Position numbers and translations under genes: made by a program. Below, one piece after another: positions 1 to 7,534 of a stretch of DNA of 26,634 nucleotides. Numbering within the stretch: the first letter of the stretch is position 1; each line of letters opens with the position of its first letter. The stretch is from assembly GCA_000493945.1 (NCBI GenBank), contig AWNW01000002.1, positions 1 to 26,634 of the forward strand. The letters are read 5' to 3'. Origin of the DNA: Candidatus Hydrogenedens terephthalaticus JGI OTU-1. GTDB lineage: Bacteria; Hydrogenedentota; Hydrogenedentia; Hydrogenedentales; Hydrogenedentaceae. The notes under the pieces are model-generated. The model was given only the letters and a program-made list of their open reading frames with translations. It was not told where the DNA came from and did not search any database.

Positions 1-1
1 A

Positions 2-172
2 GCCTGTAAGAAATCCGTCAAAGCGGGTGATAAATTAGAACCATTAGAGCGTTTGTATTTGATCAAGGGGTTTAAATCATTAACACCTCCTTATACTTGT
101 CCTCATGGAAGACCCATTTTAATAGAATTAACCTTGCAACAAATGGAAAAAAGTTTTCGGAGAAGATTGTGA
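2..172 (+). CDS. mutL: DNA mismatch repair protein MutL, C-terminal end (partial at window edge)
   Basis: An open frame runs from the window edge to a TGA at 170-172 and gives 56 residues. It begins ACKKSVKAGDKL and contains the segment TCPHGRPILIEL, followed by a basic tail ending FRRRL. The ACK-x-AVKAGD-like stretch and the TCPHGRP motif are hallmarks of the MutL C-terminal dimerisation and endonuclease domain. In endonuclease-competent MutL proteins the CPHGRP motif helps bind the regulatory metal ion. MutL couples MutS mismatch recognition to downstream strand incision. The N-terminal GHKL ATPase and most of the protein lie outside the window. The stop codon overlaps the miaA start by one base (TGATG), which indicates translational coupling; mutL-miaA adjacency is common in bacteria. 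The endonuclease DQHA motif would be upstream and cannot be checked here. Confidence 0.9.
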   Translation, partial: ACKKSVKAGDKLEPLERLYLIKGFKSLTPPYTCPHGRPILIELTLQQMEKSFRRRL

Positions 173-1149
173 TGGATGCGATAGCAGTTGTTGGACCCAC
201 CGCATCAGGAAAAACGGCTCTTTCTATTCGACTGGCAGAAGAATTTAATAGCGAAATTATATCTTCAGATTCCATGCAGTTTTATCAGGGTATGGAAATT
301 GGGACAGCCGTTCCTTCTTTAGAAATAAGAAAAAGAATACCTCACCATTTTTTGGTTTTTGTCCCTCCTGATTTCCGTATGAATGCGGGGAAATATCAGG
401 AATTGGCAAGAAAAGAATTGAATAGAATAAAAAATGAGGGGAAGATCCCTATTATTGTAGGCGGTTCTGGTCTTTACATATCTGCTCTTATTGATGGTTT
501 ATTTGAAGGTCCTGCCTCCTCAGAAGATATAAGAAAAAGATTAAAGAAACAATTAGCCGAACAGGGGACGGAATATCTTGTAAAAATATTAAAAGATGTT
601 GATCCTGTATACTTTTCCAAATTAACAAGTCCCAATGATATTGTTCGTGTTATTCGAGCATTAGAAGTGTATGAATTAACAGGTATCCCCTTTTCCGAAT
701 GGCACAAACAACATCATCAACAAGCACAGCCTTTAAATGTATTACAAATTGCGATAAATTGGGAACGAGATATTTTGTATAAGCGAATTAATAATCGAGT
801 AGATGAAATGATTAAAGAAGGTTGGATAGATGAGGTAAAAATTCTATTAGAAAAAGGTTATGAAAAAGATATACACCGACTAAAAGCATTGGGATATAGA
901 GAAATTGTTTATTTTTTGAAGGGAACGCAAGATATTTCTACAACTGTATGCAATATAAAATTGCATCATCGAAGATATGCCAAACGCCAGATAACATGGT
1001 TTCGGTCTGATAAAAGAGTAAATTGGATTGATGCAACCCCCGATAAATCTATAAACGACTTATTAGACACCATATATCCTCTGATAGTAAATTTTAATAA
1101 AAATAACCTGTCAGAGATACATCGCTGTTTTTTGTTTAGAAATCATTAA
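172..1149 (+). CDS. miaA: tRNA dimethylallyltransferase MiaA
   Basis: This enzyme transfers a dimethylallyl group from DMAPP to N6 of A37 in tRNAs that read UNN codons; it acts in the cytoplasm. The 325-residue length is normal for the family. Visible motifs are the P-loop GPTASGKT at residues 8-15, the ISSDSMQFYQGMEIGTA stretch near residue 35 (the family's DS-x-Q-x-Y substrate-binding region), IPHHF near 60, and VGGSGLYI near 100. The C-terminal half holds the GYREI element and RRYAKRQITWFR, which contact tRNA. I place the start at the ATG at 172, which overlaps the mutL stop as TGATG. An in-frame ATG at 97 lies inside mutL and would add 25 residues before the P-loop, unlike the family. The gene is very probably in one transcript with mutL. 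An approximately 126-nt gap follows before the por genes. Confidence 0.95.
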   Translation: MDAIAVVGPTASGKTALSIRLAEEFNSEIISSDSMQFYQGMEIGTAVPSLEIRKRIPHHFLVFVPPDFRMNAGKYQELARKELNRIKNEGKIPIIVGGSGLYISALIDGLFEGPASSEDIRKRLKKQLAEQGTEYLVKILKDVDPVYFSKLTSPNDIVRVIRALEVYELTGIPFSEWHKQHHQQAQPLNVLQIAINWERDILYKRINNRVDEMIKEGWIDEVKILLEKGYEKDIHRLKALGYREIVYFLKGTQDISTTVCNIKLHHRRYAKRQITWFRSDKRVNWIDATPDKSINDLLDTIYPLIVNFNKNNLSEIHRCFLFRNH

Positions 1150-1191
1150 TAATTTTTGTGTTGTTTTCTTTCCTTATTTCAAGCCTCTTTT

Positions 1192-1221
1192 TTGCAAATT
1201 ACCTACAAATAATGTTAAATT
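1192..1221 (+). promoter_or_regulatory. Candidate promoter of the por operon
   Basis: The 126-nt gap after miaA holds TTGCAA at 1192-1197 and, 18 nt later, TAAATT at 1216-1221, preceded by TG at 1213-1214 (extended -10 style). This would start transcription roughly 48 nt before the porG ATG. The gap is otherwise extremely AT-rich with no GC-rich hairpin, so chance matches are likely. This is a weak call by inspection only. Confidence 0.25.
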
Positions 1222-1275
1222 TTTAATTAAATATCTATCAAATTATTTTATTATTTATATTAGTTAGGTTTTTAC

Positions 1276-1923
1276 ATGGAGCAGTATAAAGAAGTTTCTA
1301 ATTTTTTCCGAAATTATAAAAAAGATAATATAATACAAATACGATGGCACGGTAGAGGTGGACAGGGTGCTGTAACATCAGCAAAAATTCTTGCAGTAGC
1401 GGGATTTCTTTCAGGATACAAGGGTGTTACTTCTGCCCCATTTTTTGGTGCTGAAAGAAGGGGTGCCCCTGTAATAGCAACCACAAAATTAAGTAAGGAT
1501 GTTATTTGTGATTTTAGCCAGATCGATTCCCCGGATATTGTAGTTATACTTGACAATACATTATTAAAATCCATAAATATAACTCAGGGATTGAAACCCA
1601 ATGGATGGGTGATTTTAAATACTCCGCCTCAATTTGAATATGACTTTTTGCATAATCACTTTAATTTTATTAGGGTAAATGCGACACAAATTGCAGAAGA
1701 AGCGGGGCTTGTCTATGCAGGGATACCATTAGTAAATACTCCTATGTTAGGAACTTTCCTTCATGTCTTGCCTAATATAGATTTTTCACACATTCACAGA
1801 GCCTTAGAACAGTTTTTTTCTCCTAAGGCAGTATCCAAGAATTTTGATGTTATTTCTCGTGTTTATAAAGAATGTATTGTAGAGAAATCAGAAACTCATT
1901 TTCAGGAGTTACAACAATCATGA
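1276..1923 (+). CDS. porG: 2-oxoacid:ferredoxin oxidoreductase (pyruvate synthase type), gamma subunit
   Basis: This is the gamma subunit of a four-subunit pyruvate/2-oxoacid:ferredoxin oxidoreductase, which oxidatively decarboxylates a 2-oxoacid with CoA to acyl-CoA, CO2 and reduced ferredoxin. The 215-residue protein carries the family's GRGGQGAVT motif near residue 28, followed by SAPFFGAERRGAPV (about residues 54-67), both typical of the gamma domain that closes over the CoA site. Its length fits the stand-alone gamma subunit. Gene order gamma-delta-alpha-beta matches the PorGDAB operons of Thermotoga and Pyrococcus. The stop overlaps the porD start by 4 nt (ATGA). Pyruvate is the most likely substrate, but the sequence does not exclude 2-oxoisovalerate or 2-oxoglutarate. 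A first ribosome-binding site is weak (AGGT before the ATG). Confidence 0.9.
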   Translation: MEQYKEVSNFFRNYKKDNIIQIRWHGRGGQGAVTSAKILAVAGFLSGYKGVTSAPFFGAERRGAPVIATTKLSKDVICDFSQIDSPDIVVILDNTLLKSINITQGLKPNGWVILNTPPQFEYDFLHNHFNFIRVNATQIAEEAGLVYAGIPLVNTPMLGTFLHVLPNIDFSHIHRALEQFFSPKAVSKNFDVISRVYKECIVEKSETHFQELQQS

Positions 1924-2231
1924 ACACACGCGATTGTGGGCATATAATATCAGGGTCATCTCCTGCAAAAGGAGAAGCCGGTAAAACAGGTGAATGGAGA
2001 ACCCAACGCCCTGTTCTTAATAGAGAAAAATGTTTAGCAGTAAAAGCGAACAAAGATATTTGCTATCAATGCTGGGCTTTTTGTCCAGAATGTGCTATAG
2101 AAAGGAAACCGGGGGGACCTGTGGATTTAACTTATTGTAAAGGTTGTGGAATTTGTGCACAAATTTGTCCTGCGGACGCTATACAAATGGAAAACGAATA
2201 TGACAGTTCTGAACAACGAAAAAACGATTAG
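1920..2231 (+). CDS. porD: 2-oxoacid:ferredoxin oxidoreductase, delta subunit (2[4Fe-4S] ferredoxin)
   Basis: This is the small iron-sulfur subunit that passes electrons from the TPP centre to external ferredoxin. At 103 residues it matches the family. The GEWRTQRPVLNREKC approach is typical of PorD. The second cluster motif is canonical (CKGCGICAQICP: C-x2-C-x2-C-x3-CP). The first is not: after the EKC cysteine there are nine residues before CYQCWAFCP, giving C-x9-C-x2-C-x3-CP instead of C-x2-C-x2-C-x3-CP, and an extra Cys follows in CPECAI. I chose the ATG at 1920, which overlaps the porG stop as ATGA. An earlier in-frame ATG at 1872 lies inside porG and adds residues unlike PorD. The 3' end overlaps the likely porA start by 32 nt. 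Confidence 0.9.
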   Translation: MNTRDCGHIISGSSPAKGEAGKTGEWRTQRPVLNREKCLAVKANKDICYQCWAFCPECAIERKPGGPVDLTYCKGCGICAQICPADAIQMENEYDSSEQRKND

Positions 2232-3483
2232 TATTTATAATAACTCTTCAAACCCTAAAGCATATCCTCCGGGAAAACATGTGCTTACAGGAAATCAATC
2301 TGCGGCTATCGGGGCTTTTCTCTGTGGGGTTCAGGTTATCGCTGCATACCCTATTACCCCGCAGTCACCCGTTGTGGAGGAATTATCTAAGTTTGTAGAA
2401 GATGGGGAATTATCTGCAGAATTTGTTCCTGTGGAAAGCGAACACAGTGCTATGGGAGTATGCATAGGTGCCTCGATTGCTGGTGCCCGTGTTTTTACAG
2501 CAACAAGTGCCAACGGATTGGCATATATGTGCGAACAACTTCATTGGGCGTCTGGTTCCCGTTTGCCTATCGTAATGGGTTGTGTAAATCGAGCAATGGC
2601 GGCGCCGTGGAGCGTTCTTAATGACCAACAAGATTCTATGTCCCAGAGAGACGCTGGATGGATACAATTATTTTGTAGAGATAATCAGGAAATAATTGAC
2701 ACAGTTATACAGGCATATCGTATCGCAGAAAAAGTATATCTACCGGTAATGGTTTGTTATGATGGTTACATACTTTCTCACACTGTAATGCCTCTTGAAG
2801 TTCCCGATGAGAATAAGGTAAAAAAATTTCTACCTCCTTATATCCCTCATACTCCGATAGACATAAATAATCCTGTTAACATTAATCCTGTTACCCTTGG
2901 AGAACCCAGATATAATGCAAATGGAGTCCTCTGTCATGGGTATATGGAACACAAATATCTTCATCATAAAGCCCTTCGGGATAGCCTGAATATCATCGAA
3001 GAAGTTGATTCAGAATATAAAGATACTTTTGGCAGAAGTGCTGGGGGATTATTTTCACTTTATAAAACAGATGATGCGGAGGTTGTAATAGTCTGTGCTG
3101 GCAGTCTGTCTAAAATGAACATCTTAGTCGTAGATATGTTACGAGAACAAAATATTCCTATAGGATTGGTTTCTTTAAGGTCGTATAGACCTTTCCCAAA
3201 TCAAAAATTATCAGCGGCATTAAAAAATAAAAAACTAATATTAACCATTGATAAAAGTCTTAGTTATGGATACCAGGGTCCTATATGCATTGATGTAAAA
3301 TCCTGTTTGTTTGAAGCAGGTATTTCATCTATCGTTATCAGTTTTATTGCGGGACTTGGTGGAAGAGATATAAAACCTTATGAAATAGCAGAAACAGCTT
3401 ACGATTACTGGAATAAGTTTTTAAATAATGAATTAAACTCTGAAAATATATATGAGTCCCAATGGATTAACTGCAAATATTAG
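2200..3483 (+). CDS. porA: 2-oxoacid:ferredoxin oxidoreductase, alpha subunit
   Basis: This is the alpha subunit of the PorGDAB complex and contributes the pyrimidine-binding domain and the transketolase C-terminal domain. Seen directly: YPITPQSPVVEEL near residue 50 (the conserved YPITPSTP-type substrate/TPP segment), PVESEHSAMG with the conserved Glu, ATSANGLAYM, and NRAMAAPWSVLNDQQD. The C-terminal third (about residues 285-420) resembles the transketolase C-terminal-like domain. I prefer the ATG at 2200 (427 aa), inside the porD 3' end, because an ATG at 2146 would add 18 residues without family similarity. No ATG lies between 2200 and the conserved LTGNQ segment. The start is supported only by a weak GGAAA upstream. 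The stop is followed by AGGA and the porB ATG 9 nt later. Confidence 0.92.
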   Translation: MTVLNNEKTISIYNNSSNPKAYPPGKHVLTGNQSAAIGAFLCGVQVIAAYPITPQSPVVEELSKFVEDGELSAEFVPVESEHSAMGVCIGASIAGARVFTATSANGLAYMCEQLHWASGSRLPIVMGCVNRAMAAPWSVLNDQQDSMSQRDAGWIQLFCRDNQEIIDTVIQAYRIAEKVYLPVMVCYDGYILSHTVMPLEVPDENKVKKFLPPYIPHTPIDINNPVNINPVTLGEPRYNANGVLCHGYMEHKYLHHKALRDSLNIIEEVDSEYKDTFGRSAGGLFSLYKTDDAEVVIVCAGSLSKMNILVVDMLREQNIPIGLVSLRSYRPFPNQKLSAALKNKKLILTIDKSLSYGYQGPICIDVKSCLFEAGISSIVISFIAGLGGRDIKPYEIAETAYDYWNKFLNNELNSENIYESQWINCKY

Positions 3484-3492
3484 GAATGTAGT

Positions 3493-4398
3493 ATGACCTC
3501 AATACTTGAATTACCTGTTGATGAATATATGTTGCCAGGCAACCGTTCCTGTGCGGGATGCGGTCTTGGAATAGGATTGCGATACATCTTAAAAGCATTA
3601 GAAGGCAAATGTGTTATGACTGTTCCCGCTTCCTGTCTTACAGTATTAGGTGGGATGTACCCGGTTTCTTCTGTTTCAGTACCCTGGATTAACTCTGTCT
3701 TTCCTGGAACGGCAGCTATGGCATCAGGCGTTGCAGCAGGGCTAAAAGCATTAAAAAAGGAAGATATTACCGTATTAGCAATGGCAGGAGATGGAGGAAC
3801 TTATGATATTGGTATACAGGCTCTCAGCGGTGCTGCTGAACGAAATGCTAACTTTTTATTTATCTGCTACGATAACGAAGCATACATGAATACGGGAACA
3901 CAGCGGTCCGGTGCTACTCCTAAAGGTGTTAAAACGACAACAACGCCTATTATTGGCAAAATGCATAGTCCTAAGGATATGGGACAAATTATGGAGGCAC
4001 ATCGCATTCCTTATGTGGCAACGACATGCGTATCTTACCCCACAGATTTATATGACAAAGTAAAAAAAGCAAGGGAAATATATGGATTAAGATATATTCA
4101 TCTTTGCGTTCCCTGTCCTTCTGGCTGGCAATATGACCCTCAAAATACTGTAACAATTGGACAATTAGCCGTAGAAACAGGAGCCGTTGTTCTGTATGAA
4201 ATTGAAAACGGTGTATTTCGTTTAACAGGCCGAAGTAGACGACTTGCTAAAGACGGCAAATTAAAGCCTCTAACCGAATATTTATCCGCTCAAAAACGAT
4301 TTGGAAATATTAGTTCCGATACATTAGAGGAGTTGCAGGAATATATTAACAAACGATGGGAAGAATTTATATCAAAAGATAAAACGCTTTTTGAATGA
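3493..4398 (+). CDS. porB: 2-oxoacid:ferredoxin oxidoreductase, beta subunit (TPP-binding)
   Basis: This is the TPP-binding beta subunit. Visible elements are CAGCGLGIG near residue 20 (proximal cluster-binding cysteines), GGMYP near 52, the GDGGTYDIGIQ TPP/Mg motif near residue 99, and CYDNEAYMNTGTQRSGATP, where the family has YDNEAYMNTGIQRS. A further Cys near 176 (ATTCVSYP) is also conserved in PorB. These residues support a functional pyruvate-type enzyme rather than a degenerate copy. Length (301 aa) is normal. The start follows the porA stop with an AGGA ribosome-binding site. Its stop at 4396-4398 abuts the stop of the opposite-strand radical-SAM gene with no base between them, so no intrinsic terminator can lie between the two genes. 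Confidence 0.94.
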   Translation: MTSILELPVDEYMLPGNRSCAGCGLGIGLRYILKALEGKCVMTVPASCLTVLGGMYPVSSVSVPWINSVFPGTAAMASGVAAGLKALKKEDITVLAMAGDGGTYDIGIQALSGAAERNANFLFICYDNEAYMNTGTQRSGATPKGVKTTTTPIIGKMHSPKDMGQIMEAHRIPYVATTCVSYPTDLYDKVKKAREIYGLRYIHLCVPCPSGWQYDPQNTVTIGQLAVETGAVVLYEIENGVFRLTGRSRRLAKDGKLKPLTEYLSAQKRFGNISSDTLEELQEYINKRWEEFISKDKTLFE

Positions 4399-5697
4399 TT
4401 ATATAGTTCTATTTATCCCACAACATTTCTTAAACTTCTTTCCACTTCCACATGGGCATAAATCATTTGGGTTAATATCAGGATTTGAGATAAGTTTTTG
4501 TTTCACACGAATCTCATTCATAATATTTGCCGGTGCCTGACCTTTGCGAAGCTGTTCTGCCATATATTTCATATAGGGTTCCGTATGCTTGAAGAAATTA
4601 AAATATCCTTTGCACAGATAATTTTGTTTTGTCGTTTCAGCTGAAATTTTTATAAAACGATGTTTCGGACAACCTCCATTACAGACAAAGACATATTTAC
4701 ACCTCTGACATTTACTTGTTAAATGCGATTTCTCACAGGCAAAATTATTTTGGAATTCTGAATTTACCATTTCCGATAATGATGTTTCTAATATATTCCC
4801 AAGCCGATACTCGGGGTATACAAAATGGTCACATGAATATACATCACCATTAGATTCCAAAATAACTGCTTTGCCACAATTTTTACTATGAACACACAAA
4901 GGAGGTTCTATATCCATCCACCCAGCAAGGGTCATATCAAACATCTGGATAAATATTTTTCCTACATCCTGCCTGACCCATTCATCAAAAACAGCATTCA
5001 GGAAATATCCCCATTGTTCTGGTAATATCGTCCAATCGGTTATTTCTGCTTTCTCATTACCCGGGTGTACCAATTTTAATCCGTCAGTACGACAGTCTCC
5101 CATTCTTTCTACAATAGGGATAAATTGCAAAAACTGACTTCCAATAGATTTCAAAAATTGATATATTTCTTTTCCCTTCATCCAGTTTTTTCGATGGATA
5201 CATGTAAGCGTATTAAATTCTACACTCTCTTCCTTCAATAATTTAACTACCTGTATCACTTTCTCAAATGTCCCTACTCCATTACTATCTACCCTGAATT
5301 GGTTGTTAATTTCTTCCGGTCCATCAATAGAAATACCCACTAAAAAATAATTTTCTTTTAAGAATTTTGCCCATTCTCTGTCTAATAATATCCCATTAGT
5401 TTGTAATGTATTTAATATTTTTTTAGATCCTTTATATTTATTCTGTAATTCAACAACCTTTACAAAAAATTGAAGTCCTGCTAATGTGGGTTCGCCTCCT
5501 TGCCATCCAAAAATAACTTCTTCTGTGGGATTACTTTTTATGTAGTCTTCGATGTAACGATTTAGTATCTCGTTAGACATTATTTGTTGTTTTGAAAAAA
5601 TATTCTTTTTTTCGTAATAGAAGCAATAGATACATCTTAGATTACAAGCAGGACCTGCTGGCTTTGCCATCACATGAAAAGGAGTTGTTTTATCCAT
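4399..5697 (-). CDS. Anaerobic sulfatase-maturating enzyme (radical SAM/SPASM) with C-terminal SEC-C motif
   Basis: This enzyme family (anSME) oxidises an active-site Cys or Ser of sulfatases to formylglycine. With the ATG at 5697 (432 aa) the FHVMAKPAGPACNLRCIYC stretch begins near residue 7 and the CNLRCIYC radical-SAM triad (C-x3-C-x2-C) falls at 18/22/25. Downstream are GWQGGEPTLAG, ISIDGP, and SCDHFVYPEYRLG, the anSME signature with the presumed catalytic Asp. The Cys-rich SPASM region ends CQRCKYVFVCNGGCPKHRF and would bind two auxiliary [4Fe-4S] clusters. The tail carries a SEC-C zinc motif (CPCGSGKKFKKCC). A TTG at 5742 would extend the frame by 15 residues, but it has no better ribosome-binding site and a perfect TATAAT lies inside that extension. 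No sulfatase gene is in the window, so its target is elsewhere. Confidence 0.88.
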   Translation of the reverse strand: MDKTTPFHVMAKPAGPACNLRCIYCFYYEKKNIFSKQQIMSNEILNRYIEDYIKSNPTEEVIFGWQGGEPTLAGLQFFVKVVELQNKYKGSKKILNTLQTNGILLDREWAKFLKENYFLVGISIDGPEEINNQFRVDSNGVGTFEKVIQVVKLLKEESVEFNTLTCIHRKNWMKGKEIYQFLKSIGSQFLQFIPIVERMGDCRTDGLKLVHPGNEKAEITDWTILPEQWGYFLNAVFDEWVRQDVGKIFIQMFDMTLAGWMDIEPPLCVHSKNCGKAVILESNGDVYSCDHFVYPEYRLGNILETSLSEMVNSEFQNNFACEKSHLTSKCQRCKYVFVCNGGCPKHRFIKISAETTKQNYLCKGYFNFFKHTEPYMKYMAEQLRKGQAPANIMNEIRVKQKLISNPDINPNDLCPCGSGKKFKKCCGINRTI

Positions 5698-5716
5698 AAT
5701 ATTTGTAATTTTTGAT

Positions 5717-5722
5717 ATTATA
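5717..5722 (-). promoter_or_regulatory. Candidate -10 element for the sulfatase maturase gene
   Basis: On the minus strand a perfect TATAAT lies at 5722-5717, 19 nt before the ATG at 5697. That would give a very short leader, consistent with the absence of a Shine-Dalgarno sequence before that ATG. No convincing -35 hexamer is visible. This argues for the 5697 start over the TTG at 5742. Confidence 0.3.
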
Positions 5723-5783
5723 TTGTTAATCTCGTTATACAACTATAAACAATAATAAACCTTAATTATAAAGGAGATAGGTT

Positions 5784-6209
5784 ATGGGATATGAAATTAA
5801 AAAAGTAGATGTTTGGTCTGTTGAAATATTAGACCAACCCGGTGGATTAAGTGCTGTTCTTCAGCCTCTTGTAGAAGCCGGTGCTAATCTTAATTTTTTA
5901 TTAGCCCGCAGAACCTCTTCTGGTAAAGGAGTAGCATTTCTATATCCATTAGAAGGGACAGCCGTTATAAAAAAAGCAAAGTCATTAGGTTTCCAAAAAA
6001 ATAAAGATATTTCGGTATTAAAAATAACAGGACCTGATAAAGCCGGTTTAGGTTTACTATTGGTAAAAACACTTGCATCCGCAGGTATTAATATTCGTGG
6101 TATATCTGCCTCATCCATTGGGAAAAATTGTATTATATGGATTTCTTTTGATAACAGCAAAGATTCAAATAAAGCACTGAAATCAATCCAAAAAATTTTA
6201 GTAAAATAG
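5784..6209 (+). CDS. Tandem ACT-domain protein
   Basis: This is a 141-residue cytoplasmic protein made of two ACT-like units. The first (about 8-70) contains VEILDQPGGLSAVLQPLVEAGANL and the second (about 76-140) contains LKITGPDKAGLGLLLVKTLASAGINIRGISAS. The D-x-x-G-x-L...aGaNi pattern is the ACT fold's ligand-binding turn, which usually senses amino acids. There is no catalytic or DNA-binding domain, so it is probably a stand-alone sensor or regulatory partner. It has a strong AAGGAG ribosome-binding site at 5771-5776, 7 nt before the ATG. The next gene downstream is a sulfur amino-acid PLP enzyme, suggesting an amino-acid role, but the ligand is unknown. It is divergent from the sulfatase maturase, with 86 nt between the start codons. 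Confidence 0.85.
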   Translation: MGYEIKKVDVWSVEILDQPGGLSAVLQPLVEAGANLNFLLARRTSSGKGVAFLYPLEGTAVIKKAKSLGFQKNKDISVLKITGPDKAGLGLLLVKTLASAGINIRGISASSIGKNCIIWISFDNSKDSNKALKSIQKILVK

Positions 6210-6297
6210 TTAATCTATAACTCAATTTTCCTTTTTTATTTATAGTGAGGGGTTGTTTTAAAATATCTACATTCCCTTCTAATTTTGGAGTTTTTTT

Positions 6298-7530
6298 ATG
6301 AGTAAAAAGAAGTCAAAAGTGTTAAATGATAATACAATATTTCATTCCCATACCCTCGGTATGTCAACCCAATCTGTACATGCAGGTGAAGACCGTACCC
6401 GTTATGCAGATTCAATAACCACACCTATTGTTCAGACCAGTACCTATGTGTTTAAAAATTCGAAAGAAATAGAAGATTACACGAAACATGGAAAAACACG
6501 ATTTGAGTATGGAAGGTATGGCAATCCGACTGAATTAGTCGCAGAACGGAGACTTTCTGCATTAGAAGGTGCCGAAGATTGCCTTGTATTTGGTTCGGGT
6601 ATGAGTGCGATTACCACAACGATTCTTGCTCTTGTTCATAGTAATGACCATATTGTCATTACAGATGATGCTTATAAAAAAACACTGGAATTCTGTAGTT
6701 CATATCTTCAACGATTTGGGGTTGAATGCACAATTGTCCCCTTTGGTGATTATGTTGCTCTTGAAAAGGCGATACAACCCAATACGAAATTTATCTTCTC
6801 TGAATCTCCAACTAATCCTTATTTGAACATATTTGATCTTGAAAGACTTAATAGGATTGCAAAAAAACATGGGGTTTTAACTTTAATTGATTCTACTTTT
6901 AGCACACCTTACAACCAAAGACCTTTAGAATTTGGTGTTGACCTTGTTTTACATAGTTGCACAAAATATCTTGCGGGGCACAATGATATATTAGCCGGGG
7001 CTGTATTAGGTCGTAGTGAATTAGTTGAAGAGGTAAGAAAACTCCATAAAGCAATGGGAGGAGTTATTGACCCTCATTGTTGCTATCTTCTTTTGAGGGG
7101 TTTGAAAACTTTTTCTTTAAGAATGGAACGGCAAAACAATACCGCTATGTTAATAGCGAAATTTTTGGAAGGTCATCCACAAATTAAAAAAGTATATTAT
7201 CCGGGGTTAGAAAGCCATCCACACCATCATATCGCCAAAGCACAGATGAAAGGTTTTGGCGGTGTTGTAACATTTGACATAAAAGGGAATTTAAATACTG
7301 CAAAAAAATTCATGGACTCATTACAACTATGCTACATTGCCCCGAGTTTAGGCGGTGTGGAAACACTCATTACTCATCCTGCTCTTGTTAGTTATTATGA
7401 TTACACACGAAAAGAAAGGTATGAATTAGGAATAACAGACACATTATTCCGTCTGGCTGTAGGGATTGAAGAACCTGAGGATATTATTGCGGATATTGAC
7501 CAGGCATTAAAAAAGAGTGTAAAAAAATAG
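6298..7530 (+). CDS. Cys/Met metabolism PLP-dependent enzyme, cystathionine gamma-synthase-like
   Basis: This is a fold-type I PLP enzyme of the trans-sulfuration family; its 410 residues fit. Seen: TQSVHAGEDR near residue 25, ITTPIVQTSTYVF, YGRYGNPT, the PLP phosphate-binding GSGMSAI near 100, DSTFSTPYNQ with the Asp that contacts the pyridine nitrogen, and HSCTKYLAGHNDILAG with Lys223 as the Schiff-base lysine. The SLGGVETLITHPA segment binds the substrate carboxylate. The TKYLAGHND version and the SYYDYTRKERYELGI segment resemble plant-type cystathionine gamma-synthase more than E. coli MetB. Cystathionine gamma-lyase or O-acetylhomoserine sulfhydrylase activity cannot be excluded. The ribosome-binding site is GGAG at 6287-6290 followed by seven T. 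Its stop lies 4 nt from the stop of the convergent DUF3299 gene. Confidence 0.88.
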   Translation: MSKKKSKVLNDNTIFHSHTLGMSTQSVHAGEDRTRYADSITTPIVQTSTYVFKNSKEIEDYTKHGKTRFEYGRYGNPTELVAERRLSALEGAEDCLVFGSGMSAITTTILALVHSNDHIVITDDAYKKTLEFCSSYLQRFGVECTIVPFGDYVALEKAIQPNTKFIFSESPTNPYLNIFDLERLNRIAKKHGVLTLIDSTFSTPYNQRPLEFGVDLVLHSCTKYLAGHNDILAGAVLGRSELVEEVRKLHKAMGGVIDPHCCYLLLRGLKTFSLRMERQNNTAMLIAKFLEGHPQIKKVYYPGLESHPHHHIAKAQMKGFGGVVTFDIKGNLNTAKKFMDSLQLCYIAPSLGGVETLITHPALVSYYDYTRKERYELGITDTLFRLAVGIEEPEDIIADIDQALKKSVKK

Positions 7531-7534
7531 TAGT

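Noticed and set aside
97..171. Upstream in-frame ATG that would extend miaA by 25 residues
   Set aside because: This segment encodes the MutL C-terminus in another frame, and the P-loop sits at the expected position only from the ATG at 172.
1150..1275. Possible tRNA, small RNA or terminator in the gap after miaA
   Set aside because: No cloverleaf, no GC-rich stem and no T-run after a stem; only a weak promoter-like pair is visible.
6214..6249. CTATAA/TTATAG inverted repeat before the PLP enzyme gene as a riboswitch piece
   Set aside because: Six AT-only pairs, and the 88-nt leader is too short for a known SAM or cobalamin riboswitch; no conserved motif is seen.
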